64,000 nt of DNA from Desertimonas flava (GTDB lineage: Bacteria > Actinomycetota > Acidimicrobiia > Acidimicrobiales > Ilumatobacteraceae): the NCBI RefSeq assembly GCF_003426815.1, contig NZ_QKYK01000008.1, positions 159,814 through 223,813 of the forward strand, given 5' to 3'. This document shows positions 41,329 to 49,200 of the stretch, one piece after another (within the stretch, counting starts at the first letter, position 1; each line of letters begins with the position of its first letter). The notes under the pieces were generated by a model. The model did not search any database. It was not told the origin of the DNA and was given only the letters and a program-made list of their open reading frames with translations. The position numbers and the translations under genes were made by a program.

Positions 41329-42166
41329 GGGCATCCCTCCGCAACCGGCGGAGCAGACCGCCCTCACCACGACGGCCGACCACACCCTGCGGTCGCACGA
41401 TCATCAGCACCACGAACAGGGCCCCGTACACGATCTGGTACCAACGCTCGAGGAAGTTGAAGTAGATCGGGAGCGCAGCCAGCACGATCGCTCCCGCTGC
41501 TGCGCCCCAGTAGAACTGCAACCCGCCGAAGACGACGTACAAGACGATGACCATCGACTGCCCGGCATCGAAGTCGGTCGGCCGGATGAAGAGCAGGAAG
41601 TGGGCGGCGAGGGCACCGGCCGCACCGGTGATGGCCGCCGACACGGCGAACATCTGCACGGCGATCTTGGTGGTCGACAGTCCCGACGCACGCGCCGCCA
41701 ACTCGTCCTCGCGGATCGCCGCGCAGGCGAGGCCGAGGCGCGACCGGGTGTGCAGCGTGAGGTAGGCGATGACGATCAGCACGACCACGAGCACGAGTGG
41801 CACCGTCGTGCCCGACATGCCGACGAAGCCGGTGGCCCCGCCGACGTAGTCCCACTGGTTGAACAGCGTGGCCACCAGCTGGGCGAAGACGAACGTGATG
41901 ATCGCCAGATAGAGCAGGTTGAGGCGCAGGGCGATCAGTCCGACAGCCGCGCCCGCCACCGCCGCGACCCCGGCGGCGAGGAGCACGGCCAGCGGGAGCG
42001 CGAGGTCGTGCTTCACCGTGGCGATCGAACCGGCATAGGCGCCGATCGACATGAACCCGGCGTGGCCGAAGGCGAACCGTCCCGTCGACGCGGCGACCCA
42101 ATAGCCGAGGGCGAGCAGGACGGCGATGCCGACCTGCATCACCACCGCTTCGTGAAACGCGCTCAT
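41321..42166 (-). CDS. livM: Branched-chain-type ABC transporter permease LivM
   Basis: 281 residues from ATG 42166, one base after the livH stop. Eight or more membrane helices are visible, such as GIAVLLALGYWVAASTG, LALPLAVLLAAGVAAVAGAAVGLIAL and TVPLVLVVVLIVIAYLTL. FGHAGFMSIGAYAGSIA and RSRLGLACAAIREDELAARASGLSTTKIAVQMFAVSA are the permease coupling motif (E-D-E-x-A-A-x-x-x-G), and the C-terminus ends in RPQGVVGR. It pairs with LivH to form the channel. Confidence 0.92.
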   Translation of the reverse strand: MSAFHEAVVMQVGIAVLLALGYWVAASTGRFAFGHAGFMSIGAYAGSIATVKHDLALPLAVLLAAGVAAVAGAAVGLIALRLNLLYLAIITFVFAQLVATLFNQWDYVGGATGFVGMSGTTVPLVLVVVLIVIAYLTLHTRSRLGLACAAIREDELAARASGLSTTKIAVQMFAVSAAITGAAGALAAHFLLFIRPTDFDAGQSMVIVLYVVFGGLQFYWGAAAGAIVLAALPIYFNFLERWYQIVYGALFVVLMIVRPQGVVGRRGEGGLLRRLRRDAHA

Positions 42167-42167
42167 C

Positions 42168-43046
42168 TCACACGCGTTCCATGACGCCGGCGTTGCGGCC
42201 GAGCAGACCCTGGGGTCGAACGAGCACGACGACACCGACCATCACGTAGACGATGAGGTCACGCTGCGTCGCCGACAGGTAGGCGACACTGAGGATCTGC
42301 ACGACACCGATCAGGAGGGCGGCGAGGACGCCACCGCTGATGCTGCCCACGCCGCCGACGACGATGATCATGAGCGCGATCAGCGTGGTCAGGAATCCGT
42401 CGAACGGGCTGACCGTGTGGAACGACAACCCGCTCAGCAGACCGGCACAACCGGCCAGGACGCCGGCGAGGGCGAAGGTCAAGATGATGATCTTCTGCAC
42501 CGGCACTCCCAGCAGCGCCGCGGTGGTCGCGTCGTCGGACACCCCACGGATCGCCGTGCCCCACACCGTGCGCTCGAGGAAGAGGTACATGCCGAGGGCG
42601 AGCACACCGGCGATCCCGACGATCACCAGCTGGGCGCCGGTGATGTCGACGGGACCGAGCTCGATCCGCACGCCTTTGGCCACCGGCGGAACACGCCGGT
42701 GATCACTCCCCCAGATCCGAGTGATCGACGACGACAGGACCAGACCCAAGCCCAGACTGGACAGGATCGGCGCCGTGAAATAGCGGTGGTCGACGAGATG
42801 GAAGCACAGTACGTAGCTGAGCAACGACACCGCTGAGCCGACCGCCATCGCCACGAGCAAGCCGACGAAGAACGGCAGGCTGTGGGCGTCGGTGAGCACC
42901 ACGGCCGCCATCGCGCCCACCATCGATGTCTCGCCGAGGGCGAAGTTGAGCTTGTCCAGCGCCCCGACAACCAGGTTGAACGACAACGCCACCAGGGCAT
43001 ACGTGATGCCCAGCATCGCCCCGTTGACGAGCTGCTGCCAGAACAT
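42168..43046 (-). CDS. livH: Branched-chain-type ABC transporter permease LivH
   Basis: 292 residues. MFWQQLVNGAMLGITYALVALSFNLVVGALDKLNFALGETSM is the LivH N-terminus. Membrane helices follow through FVGLLVAMAVGSAVSLLSYV, QLVIVGIAGVLALGMYLF, and IILTFALAGVLAGCAGLL. GTAIRGVSDDATTAALLGVPVQ is the coupling loop, and VGGVGSISGGVLAALLIGVV and RPQGLLGR close it. It begins 18 bases after the binding-protein gene. Confidence 0.92.
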   Translation of the reverse strand: MFWQQLVNGAMLGITYALVALSFNLVVGALDKLNFALGETSMVGAMAAVVLTDAHSLPFFVGLLVAMAVGSAVSLLSYVLCFHLVDHRYFTAPILSSLGLGLVLSSSITRIWGSDHRRVPPVAKGVRIELGPVDITGAQLVIVGIAGVLALGMYLFLERTVWGTAIRGVSDDATTAALLGVPVQKIIILTFALAGVLAGCAGLLSGLSFHTVSPFDGFLTTLIALMIIVVGGVGSISGGVLAALLIGVVQILSVAYLSATQRDLIVYVMVGVVVLVRPQGLLGRNAGVMERV

Positions 43047-43064
43047 GTCGAGGCGCTGGAGCGC

Positions 43065-44357
43065 TCAGCCCGTGGTCGCCGGAGCGGCCGCGCTGTCGGC
43101 CGAGGCGCTGTCGGCGGTGGCCGCACTGTCCTCGCCACCGCCACCGTCCACTTCCGTGATCTCCACGACGCCGTCGACGATCTCGGCCACGAGCACGGGG
43201 CGCAACGAGAACCCGTCGTCGCCGAACGTGGTGCCGTCGGCCATCCCGACGAAGTCGTCGAGGGCGTTGAGGCCCTCCTGGATGGCCACACGGTCGGCCG
43301 CCAGCGTGTCGCTCGAGCCGGTCAGCCCGCCATCGCCGATGATGCCGGCGATGATGTACACGGCGTCGTGGGCGTAGGCGAAGTTCAGCGGCACCTCGTC
43401 CACACCGAGGTACTCCTGCGCTTCGGCGAGAAGTTCGGCCGCGACGGGATCGGTGGCTCGCGGGTTGTACTGGGCGGCGGTCAAGGTGCCGTTGGCGGCA
43501 TCGCCGGCTGCCTCGATGTATCCGTGGATGTCGCTCTGCAGGCTGCCCGTGCCGAGGAGCTGGGTCTCCAGACCCTGGGCATCCACCTCGACCGCGATGC
43601 GCCCGCCGTCGGCCGAACCCGCGGCGAGGGCGATGGCGTCGGGCTCGGACGAGGCGATCTGGGTCACCTGGGCGGCGAAACTGGAGTCGCCCGACGTGTA
43701 GGTGACCTCGTCGACGATCTCGACGCCGGTCGCCTCGAACACGCCACGGAACAGGTCGGCCTGGGCCACCGTGGTGGCGTTGGCCTCGTCGTAGATGATC
43801 GCCGCCGTCTGGATGTCGTGGGTCTCGACGATGTTGATGAGCGCCGGTGTGGCGTTGGGCCCGTCGGGCTGGGCGAGGCTGAACGAGTACGGGCGACCCG
43901 GCTCGAGCACCCCTGGGCGAGCGGCGCCGGGGCTGACGAGGGGCACCTCGAACTGCAGCGCGAGCGGGCACGCCACATCGCAGCTCGAGCTCTCCACCGG
44001 GCCGACGATGGCGAGGACGTCGTCCTCCGTGGCGAGGCGGGGCATGATCGTGGCCAGCTGGTCGGGCGCGCCGTGAGAGTCGGCCGTGACGAGCTCGATC
44101 GGCTGGCCGTTCACTCCTCCCTCGGCGTTGAGCTTCTCCACGGCGTACTCGGCGCCGGCCTGGGCCGTCTCGGAGTTGTTGGCGAACGGCCCCTCCGACG
44201 TCAGGAGCAGGCCGAGCTTCAACGGATCTCCGTCGGCTGCCGCCGGCCTCGGGCCGGCGGCACCCGCCGCTTGGCCGATGGCGGCGGCGGCGAAGACGCC
44301 GGCGACCGCCGCGATGCGCCGGATCCCCACCCTGGTCGATGTTGTCGTACGTCGCAT
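43065..44357 (-). CDS. Periplasmic-type substrate-binding protein of the Liv transporter
   Basis: 430 residues, signal peptide RRIAAVAGVFAAAAIGQAAGAAG. Type-I periplasmic binding fold: PLKLGLLLTSEGPFANNSETAQAGAEYAVEKLNAEGGVNGQPIELVTADSHGAPDQ is the LivJ/Peripla_BP_6 start, VPLVSPGAARPGVLEPG follows, and AYAHDAVYIIAGIIGDGG comes late. The pocket loop (GPVESSSCDVACPLALQFEVP) has two Cys likely forming a disulfide. The C-terminus (about 395-430) is an Ala/Ser-rich tail. There is no lipobox, so it may be free or held by the tail. It binds the imported ligand, which is probably a small carboxylate or amino acid; this is unproven. Confidence 0.9.
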   Translation of the reverse strand: MRRTTTSTRVGIRRIAAVAGVFAAAAIGQAAGAAGPRPAAADGDPLKLGLLLTSEGPFANNSETAQAGAEYAVEKLNAEGGVNGQPIELVTADSHGAPDQLATIMPRLATEDDVLAIVGPVESSSCDVACPLALQFEVPLVSPGAARPGVLEPGRPYSFSLAQPDGPNATPALINIVETHDIQTAAIIYDEANATTVAQADLFRGVFEATGVEIVDEVTYTSGDSSFAAQVTQIASSEPDAIALAAGSADGGRIAVEVDAQGLETQLLGTGSLQSDIHGYIEAAGDAANGTLTAAQYNPRATDPVAAELLAEAQEYLGVDEVPLNFAYAHDAVYIIAGIIGDGGLTGSSDTLAADRVAIQEGLNALDDFVGMADGTTFGDDGFSLRPVLVAEIVDGVVEITEVDGGGGEDSAATADSASADSAAAPATTG

Positions 44358-44390
44358 GAAGCGAGTCCCCCTTCGTGTGTCGCAACCGCT

Positions 44391-44411
44391 GGCCAGAAGA
44401 ACGTTCTGGCC
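44391..44411. promoter_or_regulatory. Palindrome in the leader of the Liv transporter operon
   Basis: GGCCAGAA, five bases, TTCTGGCC is a perfect inverted repeat 34 bases before the start codon of the binding-protein gene. A CTAGGTTT-like stretch lies just upstream on the same strand, and a GAAGGGGG ribosome site follows. It may be an operator or an mRNA hairpin. The cognate regulator is unknown. Confidence 0.5.
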
Positions 44412-44547
44412 TCAGGAAACCTAGTCGGCGGCGGAGGCGTGGTGGGAAATCCGCGCCGTCCGCCCCGGTGCGGCTCGAGCCAAGCGGGCTCCGAGCTCGC
44501 CCCCGAGGAGGCGACCGAGCTCGACGGCGTCGGGTGAGGGTCTGCTC

Positions 44548-45195
44548 CTACCAGCCGCCGCGGTGGACGATCTCGCCGGCAGGGCGGCGGCGCCGGGTGG
44601 CGCTCCGGCCGCGGCCGGCCTCGCCATCGTCCGCCCCGGGCCGGGGATAGCCGAGCGCCACGGCACCGAGCAGTTCGAGGTGCGGCGGCACGCCGAGATC
44701 GGCCCGCAGTTCCTCCTCGCCACGGAACACGCCGAAGAACAACGCGCCGAGCCCGGCCGCCTCGGCGCCGAGCAGCAGCGTCATCAGCGACATCGACGCG
44801 TCGATCGTCCAGTACGGCGCCGGCCATGCCTCGACCGCGCCGCCGAGCCCGGTGCGGGCCTTGTCGGGCTCGGAATAGCGATTGACGTAGGCCTGCGGGT
44901 CGGCGAACGGCAGAGCGATCACCGGCGCGTCGAGGAGATGCGGCCAGCCGAACCCGTCCCGCCGCTCGGCGGGCAGGGTGACGTTCCAGAATCTTGCTGT
45001 GTCGGCGCCCTCGAGCACGACGAGGTGCCAACCCTGTGTCTTGCCTGCGCTCGGGGCGCGGGCGGCCAGGTCGACGAGCTCGTCGAGCAGGCCGTCGGGT
45101 AGGGGGTCAGGCAGGAACGCCCGGGTCATCCGCCGCGCCGCGACGACACGGCGAAAGGCGGCCAGATGCGAGGTGGTGGTCAGCGGCCTGCTCAG
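44548..45195 (-). CDS. Nitroreductase-family FMN oxidoreductase
   Basis: 215 residues. RRVVAARRMTRAFLPDPLPDGLLDELVDLAARAPSAGKTQGWHLVVLEG is the FMN-binding N-terminus. APYWTIDASMSLMTLLLGAEAAGLGALFFGVFRG and LGAVALGYPRPG complete the nitroreductase fold. No ATG, GTG or TTG gives the complete N-terminus without long overlap. A CTG at 45195 overlaps the TGA of the upstream gene (CTGA), in line with the many ATGA/GTGA/TTGA couplings here, so I chose it; ATG 45129 would delete the first FMN-binding Arg. Substrate unknown (nitro, quinone or flavin-linked reduction, possibly F420-independent). Confidence 0.82.
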   Translation of the reverse strand: MSRPLTTTSHLAAFRRVVAARRMTRAFLPDPLPDGLLDELVDLAARAPSAGKTQGWHLVVLEGADTARFWNVTLPAERRDGFGWPHLLDAPVIALPFADPQAYVNRYSEPDKARTGLGGAVEAWPAPYWTIDASMSLMTLLLGAEAAGLGALFFGVFRGEEELRADLGVPPHLELLGAVALGYPRPGADDGEAGRGRSATRRRRPAGEIVHRGGW

Positions 45196-45854
45196 GCCAT
45201 CGGGCGGGCGCCGAGCTTGACGAGGTTCTCCGCCATCGTCCAGCCATACACCACGAGCGCCCCGCCGTTCTTGGGCACGCCTTTGAACAGGGCGACATGC
45301 TCGGGATCGAGGTTCTCGGGCTTCAGGCACTCGTGGTCCATGAAGCCCTTCTGGCCGTTCGTCTTGACGACGAAGCGCTGCTCGTCGTAGCCGCTGTCGC
45401 AGTCGAAGCGCTTGGCGAGGCGGCGGCCCCAGGCGCGCTCCTCACCGACGGCGCGCACACCGGGGCGCGGCGTGACGTCGTCGAGATCCTTGAACGCGTC
45501 GAGGGCGTCGGCCGACACGAACCGCGAACCGACCACGACGTCCTCGTCGGGGAAGGCCATCAGCGCCCGGTGGTACGCCTCCTTCATCAGGGCGCGGAGC
45601 ACCTGATCACGCTTGGTGGAGCGCTTGACGCTGAGCAGGCCCAGCAGCACGCACGGCGTCCCGCCGATGCGCTCGAGCGTGGAGAAGCTGAAACCGTTCA
45701 GCTTGCCGTCGATCCGGGCGGTGGTGACGAGAACCCAGTCCTCCTTCGCCTTCGACAACTCTCCGATACCGAACGAGCCACCCATCGAGGCCAGATCGTC
45801 GAGATCGCTGTCGGTGAGCGCTGAAGCGTCGTTCGTTTGCACCTGGACTGGCAT
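45192..45854 (-). CDS. Uncharacterised protein, possibly GNAT-fold
   Basis: 220 residues from ATG 45854, ten bases behind GAGAGG; longer in-frame extensions are not protein-like. The sequence DWVLVTTARIDGKLNGFSFSTLERIGGTPCVLLGLLSVKRSTKRDQVLRALMKEAYHRALMAFPDEDVVVGSRF is compatible with an acetyltransferase-like beta-alpha core (a strand, then helix K-R-D-x-V-L-R-A-L-M-K-E-A). The late KRFDCDSGYDEQRFVVKTNGQ and FKGVPKNGGALVVYGWTMAENL complete a compact domain. No named family is recognised. It is the first gene of a two-gene operon with the nitroreductase. Confidence 0.7.
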   Translation of the reverse strand: MPVQVQTNDASALTDSDLDDLASMGGSFGIGELSKAKEDWVLVTTARIDGKLNGFSFSTLERIGGTPCVLLGLLSVKRSTKRDQVLRALMKEAYHRALMAFPDEDVVVGSRFVSADALDAFKDLDDVTPRPGVRAVGEERAWGRRLAKRFDCDSGYDEQRFVVKTNGQKGFMDHECLKPENLDPEHVALFKGVPKNGGALVVYGWTMAENLVKLGARPMA

Positions 45855-46033
45855 GTCCCTCTCCCGGTCACACTGGATTCGGTGGCGGCGCGGAGTGCGC
45901 CACGTATCGAAGCGAATCGCTGCCCCACCCCGGGCGCAGCCCCCGGCGAGTTGCGTTTCGAGCACCCAGTCTAACGGAACGTTTCGATCGTCCTCCCTGC
46001 GCCTTCCCGAGACGCAACCGAGTCAGCGGCGCG

Positions 46034-46261
46034 TTCAACGAGCGCAGCGAGCGTCCCGAAATCCGAGCGGCCAAGGCGATGGAGGAGCTTGCTCCGACTG
46101 AGCCGTTCGCGCTGCGCAGGCAGATCAAGGCGTGGCCGGGGAACGCCGACATGGAGGGGTTCAGCGAGCGCAGCGAGCGTCCCGGAGTCCGAGCGGCCAA
46201 GGCGATGGAGGAGCTTGCTCCGACTGAGCCGTTCGAGCGGCCTGCGTGGCCGGGGAACGCA
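46034..46261. repeat. Tandem repeat, 126-bp unit, two copies
   Basis: Copy 1 starts with TTCAACGAGCGCAGCGAGCG at 46034 and copy 2 with TTCAGCGAGCGCAGCGAGCG at 46160. Both continue with CCGAGCGGCCAAGGCGATGG and GAGGAGCTTGCTCCGACTGA. Copy 2 lacks about 24 bases near its end. The stretch lies directly behind dnaE (stop 46267). The plus-strand translation is protein-like (R-A-A-K-A-M-E-E-L-A-P-T-E-P-F) but has no gene signals. Confidence 0.85.
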
Positions 46262-46266
46262 GCAGT

Positions 46267-49200
46267 TCAGAACACCACGGCTTCGTGGCCGAACGCCATG
46301 CGGATCTCGGGCACCACGCGATCCATGTCGACCCGGAACTCGTCGGTGAGCCGGATCCGTTCGGCGCCGAGGTCGAGCACGACGGGCGACGGCCCGGGAT
46401 GGCTGGGCAGGATGCGCTTGAGCTGCTGGATCTCGGCCGGGCCGAGGCGGACGGCGGGGATCTTGATGTACAGCGTGGGCGAGGTGCCCTCCTCGAGCTC
46501 GGTGAGCACCTCGAGGTCCTGGCAGATCACGCCGACTCGCGACTCGTCGCGCTTGTCCAGCCGTCCCTTGACGGCGACGATGATGTCGTCGGCGAGCTTG
46601 TAGCCCTGCTCGGCCAGGGTCCGCGGGAACAGCGTGACCTCGATCTCGGCCTCGAGGTCCTCGAGCCGGAACGTGGCCATCTGGTCGCCGCGTTTGGTGA
46701 AGCGCCGGCTGAGGCCCTGGACGACACCGCCGATGTGCACCGAGGCGCCGTCGGGCAGCTCCTCGAGGTCGTTGATCGTCTGGTCGGTCTTGCGGCGCAG
46801 CGCCGCCTCCTTGCCGAACAGCGGATGGTCGGACACGTACAGCCCGAGCATCTCCTTCTCGTTGCGCAGCAGGTCGGACTTGTCGAACTCGACGGCCGGG
46901 ATCGGCAGACGCTCGTCGAAGCCGCCGTCGTCGCCGGACTCCTCCATCTCGCCGAACAGGCTCATCACACCGGCCTCCCGCTCGCGGCGCCGGCTGAGCG
47001 TGGTGGCCGTGATCTGCTCGAACACGCCGAGCAGGCCCTGGCGGGGATGACCGAGCGTGTCGAACGCCCCGCCCTTGATCAACGACTCGACCGCTCGCTT
47101 GTTGAGCACCGCCTCGGGCACCCGGTCGGCGAACTCGTGAAAGCTGCCGTAGGGACCGTTGGCGTCGCGCTCGGCGAGCAGCTGGGCGACGATGCCCTCA
47201 CCCACGTTGCGCACCGCCGACAGACCGAACGTGATCGCACCCGGCGAGCCCGGCGGCAGCGAGACGCCCGACGGCACCTCGGCCGGCGACAGGGCGGCGA
47301 AGTTGGTGACCGACCGGTTGATGTCGGGCGGCAGCACCTTGATGCCGAGGGCCCGGCACTCGGAGATGTACACGGCCGCCTTCTCCAGCGAGTTCTTCAC
47401 CGACGTGAGCAGGCAGGCGAGGTACTCGACGGGATGGTGGGCCTTGAGGTACGCCGTCTGGAAGGCGACGAGCCCGTACCCGAAGGCGTGGCTCTTGTTG
47501 AACGCGTAGTCGGCGAACGGCTCGATGATGTCGAACAGGGCGGTGCCGAGGTCGCGGCCGTAGCCCGTCTTCTCGCAACCCTCGACGAACTTCACCCGTT
47601 CCTTGGCGATGATCTCGCGATTCTTCTTGCCGCAGTTGTGGACCAGGAAGTCCTCGACGACGGCGTATGGACGCTCGTCGTTCTCCATGCGGAAGTCGAA
47701 ACACTCGGCGTCTCGGACGTACTCGACCGACACGACGGTGTCCCAGAGGAGGTCCCCGGTCCGCTCGCGATCGAGAACTGTGAGCCCCGACGGCAGTTCT
47801 CCGCGTCCTGCGCTCACACTTCCGAGGAGATCGCCACGGCCGCCGGGATCTGTGAGCTGACGGTGCGGATGTCCGCGATCTACGCTCACACTTCTCGGGT
47901 CGGAGCCGAGCACGGCCACGCGATCGCCCGGCTCGACCGCGCCCAGACGCTTCCACGTGTTGTCGATCCAGAACGGGTGCTCGGCGGTCGCCTCGACGGC
48001 CATGCCGTTGGCGGTGACGAGACGCAGGACGGGCTTCACACCCACCGACCACACATCGTCGACCGCCTCGAACAGCGACTGCCCGGTCTCGATGTCGACC
48101 GTGAGCACGCGTCGATCGGTCCGACCGAGCAGCGCCTCGATCGCCACCTCGTCCCCATCGGCCGTCCGCATCCGGCTGCCCGCCGGCAGGCAGGCCTTCC
48201 GGAGGTTGTCGGCGTCGGCGAGCGAGTAGCCGGCGACCTTCTGGGCGACGCGCATCATCGACTCCTGATAGATCATCAGGCCGTACGTGTCGCCGAGCAC
48301 CTCCTCGAGGTCCACGTGCAGGTACTCGACCGGCTTGCGGCCGTTCTTGCGGTCGGCGAAGTCGTTGTGCATGTTCGCCGCCATCGGCCCCGGCCGATAG
48401 AGGGCGATGAGCGCCGAGACGTCCTCGAAGGTGGTGGGAGCCAGCGAACGCATCAGCGCCCGCAGCGGCCCACCCTCCATCTGGAACACGCCGATGCCGC
48501 TCCCCCGCTGCAGCAGTTGGAGCGTCCGGGCGTCGTCGAGCGGGATCGTGTCGATGTCGAAGCCCGGGTTGGTCCGGGCCCGGATCATCTCGACGGCGTC
48601 GGTGATCACGTCGAGGTTGCGCAGGCCGAGGAAGTCCATCTTCAACAGACCGAGTTCCTCGACGCCGTGCATCTCGAACTGCGTGACGACGGGCGCCTGC
48701 TCGGGGTCCTGGCCGGACTCCGGCTTGCGCTGGATGGGCAAGTAATTGGTGAGCGGGTCCTTGGTGATGACGACGGCGGCGGCATGGATGCCGTCGGAGC
48801 GCTTCAGGCCCTCGAGACCCTTGGCGACGTCGACGACCTTCTTCACGTCGGGGTCGGCGTCGTACATCGCCCGCAGGTCGGCGGCCGCCTTGTAGCCGTC
48901 GGCGTACTTCGGGCTCTGCTCGAAGCAGTACTTGAGCGGCGTGTCGCGGCCCATCACGAGCGGCGGCATCGCCTTGGCGACCTTGTCGCCGACCGAGTAC
49001 GGGTAGCCGAGCACGCGGGCGGCGTCACGCACCGCGTTGCGGGCCTTGATGGTGCCGAACGTGATGATCTGGGCGACGTGCTCGCGGCCGTACTTCTCGG
49101 CGGCGTAGCGGATCATCTCGTCCCGGTAGCGAGAGTCGAAGTCCATGTCGATGTCGGGCATCGAGATGCGGCTGGGATTGAGGAAGCGCTCGAAGATCAA

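Larger units (their letters stand above)
47635..48192 (-). other. DnaE mini-intein (186 aa) without homing endonuclease
   Basis: Cys1 is encoded at 48190-48192 and the terminal Asn at 47635-47637, followed by extein Cys+1. Block A is CLPAGSRMRTADGDEV. Block B is EATAEHPFW with the T-x-x-H pair at intein residues 69 and 72. Block F is CFDFRMENDERPYAVVEDF and block G is FLVHN|C with the penultimate His. All splicing residues are present, so it should be active. The endonuclease region is replaced by about 50 residues (roughly 95-145) in which two 40-nt hairpin repeats lie. Confidence 0.93.

Noticed and set aside
46079..46603. Plus-strand open frame starting in the 126-bp tandem repeat
   Set aside because: It continues antisense into dnaE and has no start signals.
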